A stretch of DNA of 64,000 nt. Origin: PCPOR2b sp965220385. GTDB taxonomy: Bacteria; Poribacteria; WGA-4E; PCPOR2b. The notes beneath the pieces are model-generated. The model ran no database searches, was not told the origin of the DNA, and saw only the letters and a list, made by a program, of their open reading frames with translations. Position 1 is the stretch's first letter. Every line of letters begins with the position of its first letter. A program made the translations under genes and the position numbers. Shown piece after piece: positions 61,809 to 64,000 of this stretch. The DNA is taken from the NCBI GenBank assembly GCA_965220385.1, contig OZ244825.1, positions 1,860,001 through 1,924,000 on the forward strand, read 5' to 3'.

Positions 61809-61837
61809 TTGACGTGGCTGATCCGAAGTGATATGAT
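61809..61837 (+). promoter_or_regulatory. sigma-70 promoter of mobA-moeA
   Basis: TTGACG (61809-61814), 17-base spacer, TATGAT (61832-61837). The leader to the mobA start is about 120 bases; I see no classical molybdenum-cofactor riboswitch pattern in it. Confidence 0.6.
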
Positions 61838-61965
61838 TGGCAATACTATACAGTGCGAATGTCACGCGTATCGAAAACCACAGGATTTAGTCATCAAGAT
61901 AACCTATGGTGGTAGGGATGTGTGTTCGTTTCAGTCAAAACACAGGCAGAATCTCATAAGTCATC

Positions 61966-62604
61966 ATGGAAACTACTAATGCTCCCGTCACAGGCGTTAT
62001 ACTTGCCGGTGGGCGAAGCCGCCGAATGGGTCAAAACAAAGCGTTGATGCCTTTAGGAGATGAACCGCTAATCGCACACGTCATCCGCCAAATGGAATCA
62101 GTTGCGGACGAACTCCTTCTGATCACGAATGAACCCGAACTATACACCGCCCTGAAGTTGCCGATGTACAGAGACATACTACCAGACATGGGGGCATTGG
62201 GCGGTATCTACACAGGACTGACGTACGCTGCAAACCGCATCGTGATCTGCGTTGGCTGCGATATGCCGCTGTTACAGCCGAATCTCCTCTCTCACCTGAC
62301 CACCCTTCTTGACAATTACGATGCCGTCGTCCCGTGTGTTGAAGTGGAAGAGCGGTCTGCAAACGTGCTGCAAACCCTTGCCGCCATTTACACGAAACGG
62401 TGCTTACCCATCATTGACCGTATGTTGGCTGGGGGCGAATTGCGCGTCCATGCGCTGTACGACCGTGTTGATACACGTATCGTCCAACCACAGGAATGGC
62501 GGCGGTTTGACCCGCGGGGGCTTTCGTTTTTCAATATCAATACACCTGAAGACTTTGAAATAGCCAACAAATATATCGGAGAAAATTATCATGTTAACAG
62601 TTGA
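61966..62604 (+). CDS. mobA: molybdenum cofactor guanylyltransferase
   Basis: 212 residues. The nucleotidyltransferase signature GVILAGGRSRRMGQNKALMP is at the N-terminus (residues 10-29). LPDMGALGGIYTGL and VGCDMPLLQPNLLSHL (metal-binding Asp) are the usual MobA motifs. FNINTPEDFEIA near the C-terminus is also typical. MobA attaches GMP to molybdopterin to form the bis-MGD or MGD cofactor in the cytoplasm. Its last 14 bases overlap moeA, so both are one operon. The ribosome site is weak. No molybdoenzyme is in the window. Confidence 0.95.
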   Translation: METTNAPVTGVILAGGRSRRMGQNKALMPLGDEPLIAHVIRQMESVADELLLITNEPELYTALKLPMYRDILPDMGALGGIYTGLTYAANRIVICVGCDMPLLQPNLLSHLTTLLDNYDAVVPCVEVEERSANVLQTLAAIYTKRCLPIIDRMLAGGELRVHALYDRVDTRIVQPQEWRRFDPRGLSFFNINTPEDFEIANKYIGENYHVNS

Positions 62605-63793
62605 AGAAGCACGTCAGCAAATGTTAGATACCATTACCGTCCTGCCCACCGAAGCGGTCGGAATCTTAGACAGCCTCGGCACAATTCTCGCGGAAGACGT
62701 GTACGCCAGCGAGAACATACCACCGTTTCACAACTCCGCTATGGATGGCTTTGCCGTGGTGGCCGCGGATGTGTTGAACGCGTCCGAAGGGCAACCGGTC
62801 CAGCTTTCGGTAGTAGAGACGATCCAGGCGGGACGTGCCCCCACAGCCTGCATTCAGCGCGGGAGTGCTGCACGCATTATGACGGGTGCGATGATGCCTG
62901 AAGGTGCGGACGCTGTCGTTATGCAGGAAGTGACAGAATCGGAAGGGGAGCAGGTCACAATCTTTGAAGGAGTTGAGCCGGATGAGAACGTCCGGTTCAC
63001 CGGTGAGAGTGTAAAGCAGGGCGATCTGGTCATGTCGCAAGGGAAACTTATCCGCCCACAAGAAATTGCCATGTTTGCCTCGCTAAATCGATCTGAAGTC
63101 GCGGTTTATAAGCGTCCGAAAGTTGCCGTGGTTTCCACAGGTGATGAACTCACACCACTTGGCGAACCACTTGCAGCTGGCAAAATTCGGGACAGTAACC
63201 GTTACGGCATCTGCGCCCAGATTGAAGAGGCTGGCTGCGATCCCGTTGACATGGGAATTGCACGTGATGATGAGGCTGAGACAGAGCGTAAGTTCCGTAA
63301 AGCGTTGGAAGGAGCAGACGCCCTGATTACCAGCGGCGGGGTATCTGTGGGAGAATTCGACGTTGTGAAGACAGTGCTATCCAAGCTGGGTGAAATCAAC
63401 TTCTGGCGCGTGGCAATGAAGCCCGGGAAGCCACAAGCCTACGGTATCGCTGACGGCAAACCTATCTTTGGGTTGCCCGGAAATCCAGTTTCGTCGTTGG
63501 TCGTGTTTGAGCTTTTTGTCCGTCCCGCGCTCCTCAAAATGGCGGGACATTCGGAGCTGCTTCGTCCGACCTTCAAGGCGGTTTTGGAGGAAGAGATTTC
63601 CAACAAAGACGGTCGCGTTAGCTTTATGCGCTCAGTTATCACATCACAGGATGGGAAGCATTACGCAAAGACGACGGGACCGCAAGGATCAGGGATCCTT
63701 CATTCACTTGTCTTAGCCAACGGTTTTATCGTTATCCCAGCAGGTGCCACAATAGCCGCCGGTGAAACAGTAGAAGCACAATTTATGGGATGA
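62591..63793 (+). CDS. moeA: molybdopterin molybdenumtransferase
   Basis: 400 residues, normal length; ribosome site GGAGAAAATTATC. The order is as in MoeA: N-terminal LTVEEARQQMLDTI, domain II PPFHNSAMDGFAVVAADV, ARIMTGAMMPEGADAVVMQE, then the MPT-binding domain PKVAVVSTGDELTPLGEPL, KIRDSNRYGICAQIEEAG, ALITSGGVSVGEFDVVK, MKPGKPQAYG and FGLPGNPVSSLVVFELFV. It inserts molybdate into adenylylated molybdopterin. It is coupled to mobA and followed by a hairpin. Confidence 0.95.
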   Translation: MLTVEEARQQMLDTITVLPTEAVGILDSLGTILAEDVYASENIPPFHNSAMDGFAVVAADVLNASEGQPVQLSVVETIQAGRAPTACIQRGSAARIMTGAMMPEGADAVVMQEVTESEGEQVTIFEGVEPDENVRFTGESVKQGDLVMSQGKLIRPQEIAMFASLNRSEVAVYKRPKVAVVSTGDELTPLGEPLAAGKIRDSNRYGICAQIEEAGCDPVDMGIARDDEAETERKFRKALEGADALITSGGVSVGEFDVVKTVLSKLGEINFWRVAMKPGKPQAYGIADGKPIFGLPGNPVSSLVVFELFVRPALLKMAGHSELLRPTFKAVLEEEISNKDGRVSFMRSVITSQDGKHYAKTTGPQGSGILHSLVLANGFIVIPAGATIAAGETVEAQFMG

Positions 63794-63794
63794 G

Positions 63795-63820
63795 TAGAGG
63801 ATAATCATCATTATCCTCTA
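63795..63820 (+). terminator. hairpin after moeA
   Basis: TAGAGGATAA / TTATCCTCTA, a 10-bp perfect stem with a six-base loop, starting one base after the moeA stop. The following bases are TTACAG, so the T-run is poor. Confidence 0.5.
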
Positions 63821-63847
63821 TTACAGAACACCCCATTTTCCCCGCAA

Positions 63848-64000
63848 ACTAGTACATTGTCAGATAAATGCCAATGGTCCTGCTCGTTGTGGATTGACAA
63901 ATCCACAACACCGCCGCAAATCGGGCTTGGATAGCCATATCCAAGTTGCTCTGAATCCCGCCTGTCCCGATGTATCGGGGGGATTTATCGGGGTCTCGGA
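63848..64000 (-). repeat. repeat C copy, inverted, running off the window
   Basis: CTAGTACATTGTCAGATAAA, TGTGGATTGACAAATCCACA, CTTGGATAGCCATATCCAAG, then CCCGATGTATCGGGG and GGATTTATCGGGGTCTCGGA. The parts are those of 9676-9852 in another order and orientation. Confidence 0.65.

Noticed and set aside
61838..61965. Molybdenum-cofactor riboswitch before mobA
   Set aside because: The leader is about 120 bases, but I could not find the conserved stems, so no call is made.
1..64000. tRNA and rRNA genes
   Set aside because: I looked for GGTTCRANYC-type T-arms with paired acceptor ends and for conserved rRNA blocks and found none that I could support.

Overview
The window looks like a piece of a Gram-negative, probably marine or sponge-associated, uncultivated bacterium; Candidatus Poribacteria is the best guess. 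This is an inference from the mix of genes: several exported proteins ending in an NYPNPFNPETWIPY...ILK tail, cohesin, dockerin, cadherin and WD40 modules on secreted proteins, many lipoproteins with a clear lipobox, a phytanoyl-CoA dioxygenase / enolase-superfamily operon, and long spacers full of small inverted repeats. A related phylum of the FCB type cannot be excluded.

Layout. 1-2.2 kb: the end of a TetR-like regulator, a small membrane protein and an IS630-type element whose transposase is split by a -1 frame overlap. 2.3-6.6 kb: small unknown genes, a formylglycine-generating-enzyme-like protein without the catalytic cysteines, then a gene-free stretch holding a sigma-54-like promoter with upstream palindromes. 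6.6-16.4 kb: a branched-chain amino acid type binding lipoprotein, a leucine-rich-repeat exported protein, a YegS/diacylglycerol kinase, and two tandem Big_1 (invasin-type Ig) proteins; the LRR and Big_1 proteins share one C-terminal module. 16.4-18.9 kb: a second sigma-54-like control region and a candidate structured RNA with its own sigma-70 promoter and terminator. 18.9-37.4 kb: a large secretome block (Ig-like repeats, double WD40 propeller, cadherins, cohesins, dockerins, shared sorting tails), a crotonase, a two-gene lipoprotein cassette, an adhesin broken by an IS4-type insertion with an 8-bp target duplication, and decayed tail fragments. 37.7-44.3 kb: small lipoproteins, an eroded copy of the lipoprotein cassette, a LolA-like protein and a second Ig-like lipoprotein. 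44.3-47.4 kb (minus strand): a CTP-dependent lipid kinase-like protein, then a PhyH / small conserved protein / mandelate-racemase-type operon. 48.0-50.6 kb: a TonB-like protein with a vWA-like domain and a beta-propeller lipoprotein. 50.7-54.5 kb: a BlaI/BlaR1-type pair with a palindromic operator on the -10 box; the BlaR1 protein carries inactive-looking thioredoxin and trypsin-like domains. 55.3-61.3 kb: a 2,000-residue exported protein. 62-63.8 kb: mobA-moeA for molybdenum cofactor synthesis.

Almost every spacer contains short elements with terminal inverted repeats (at least five families, labelled A-E here) and REP-like hairpins. Duplication, internal deletion and insertion have repeatedly reshaped the exported proteins. 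All functional statements come from reading the sequence; no database search was run.
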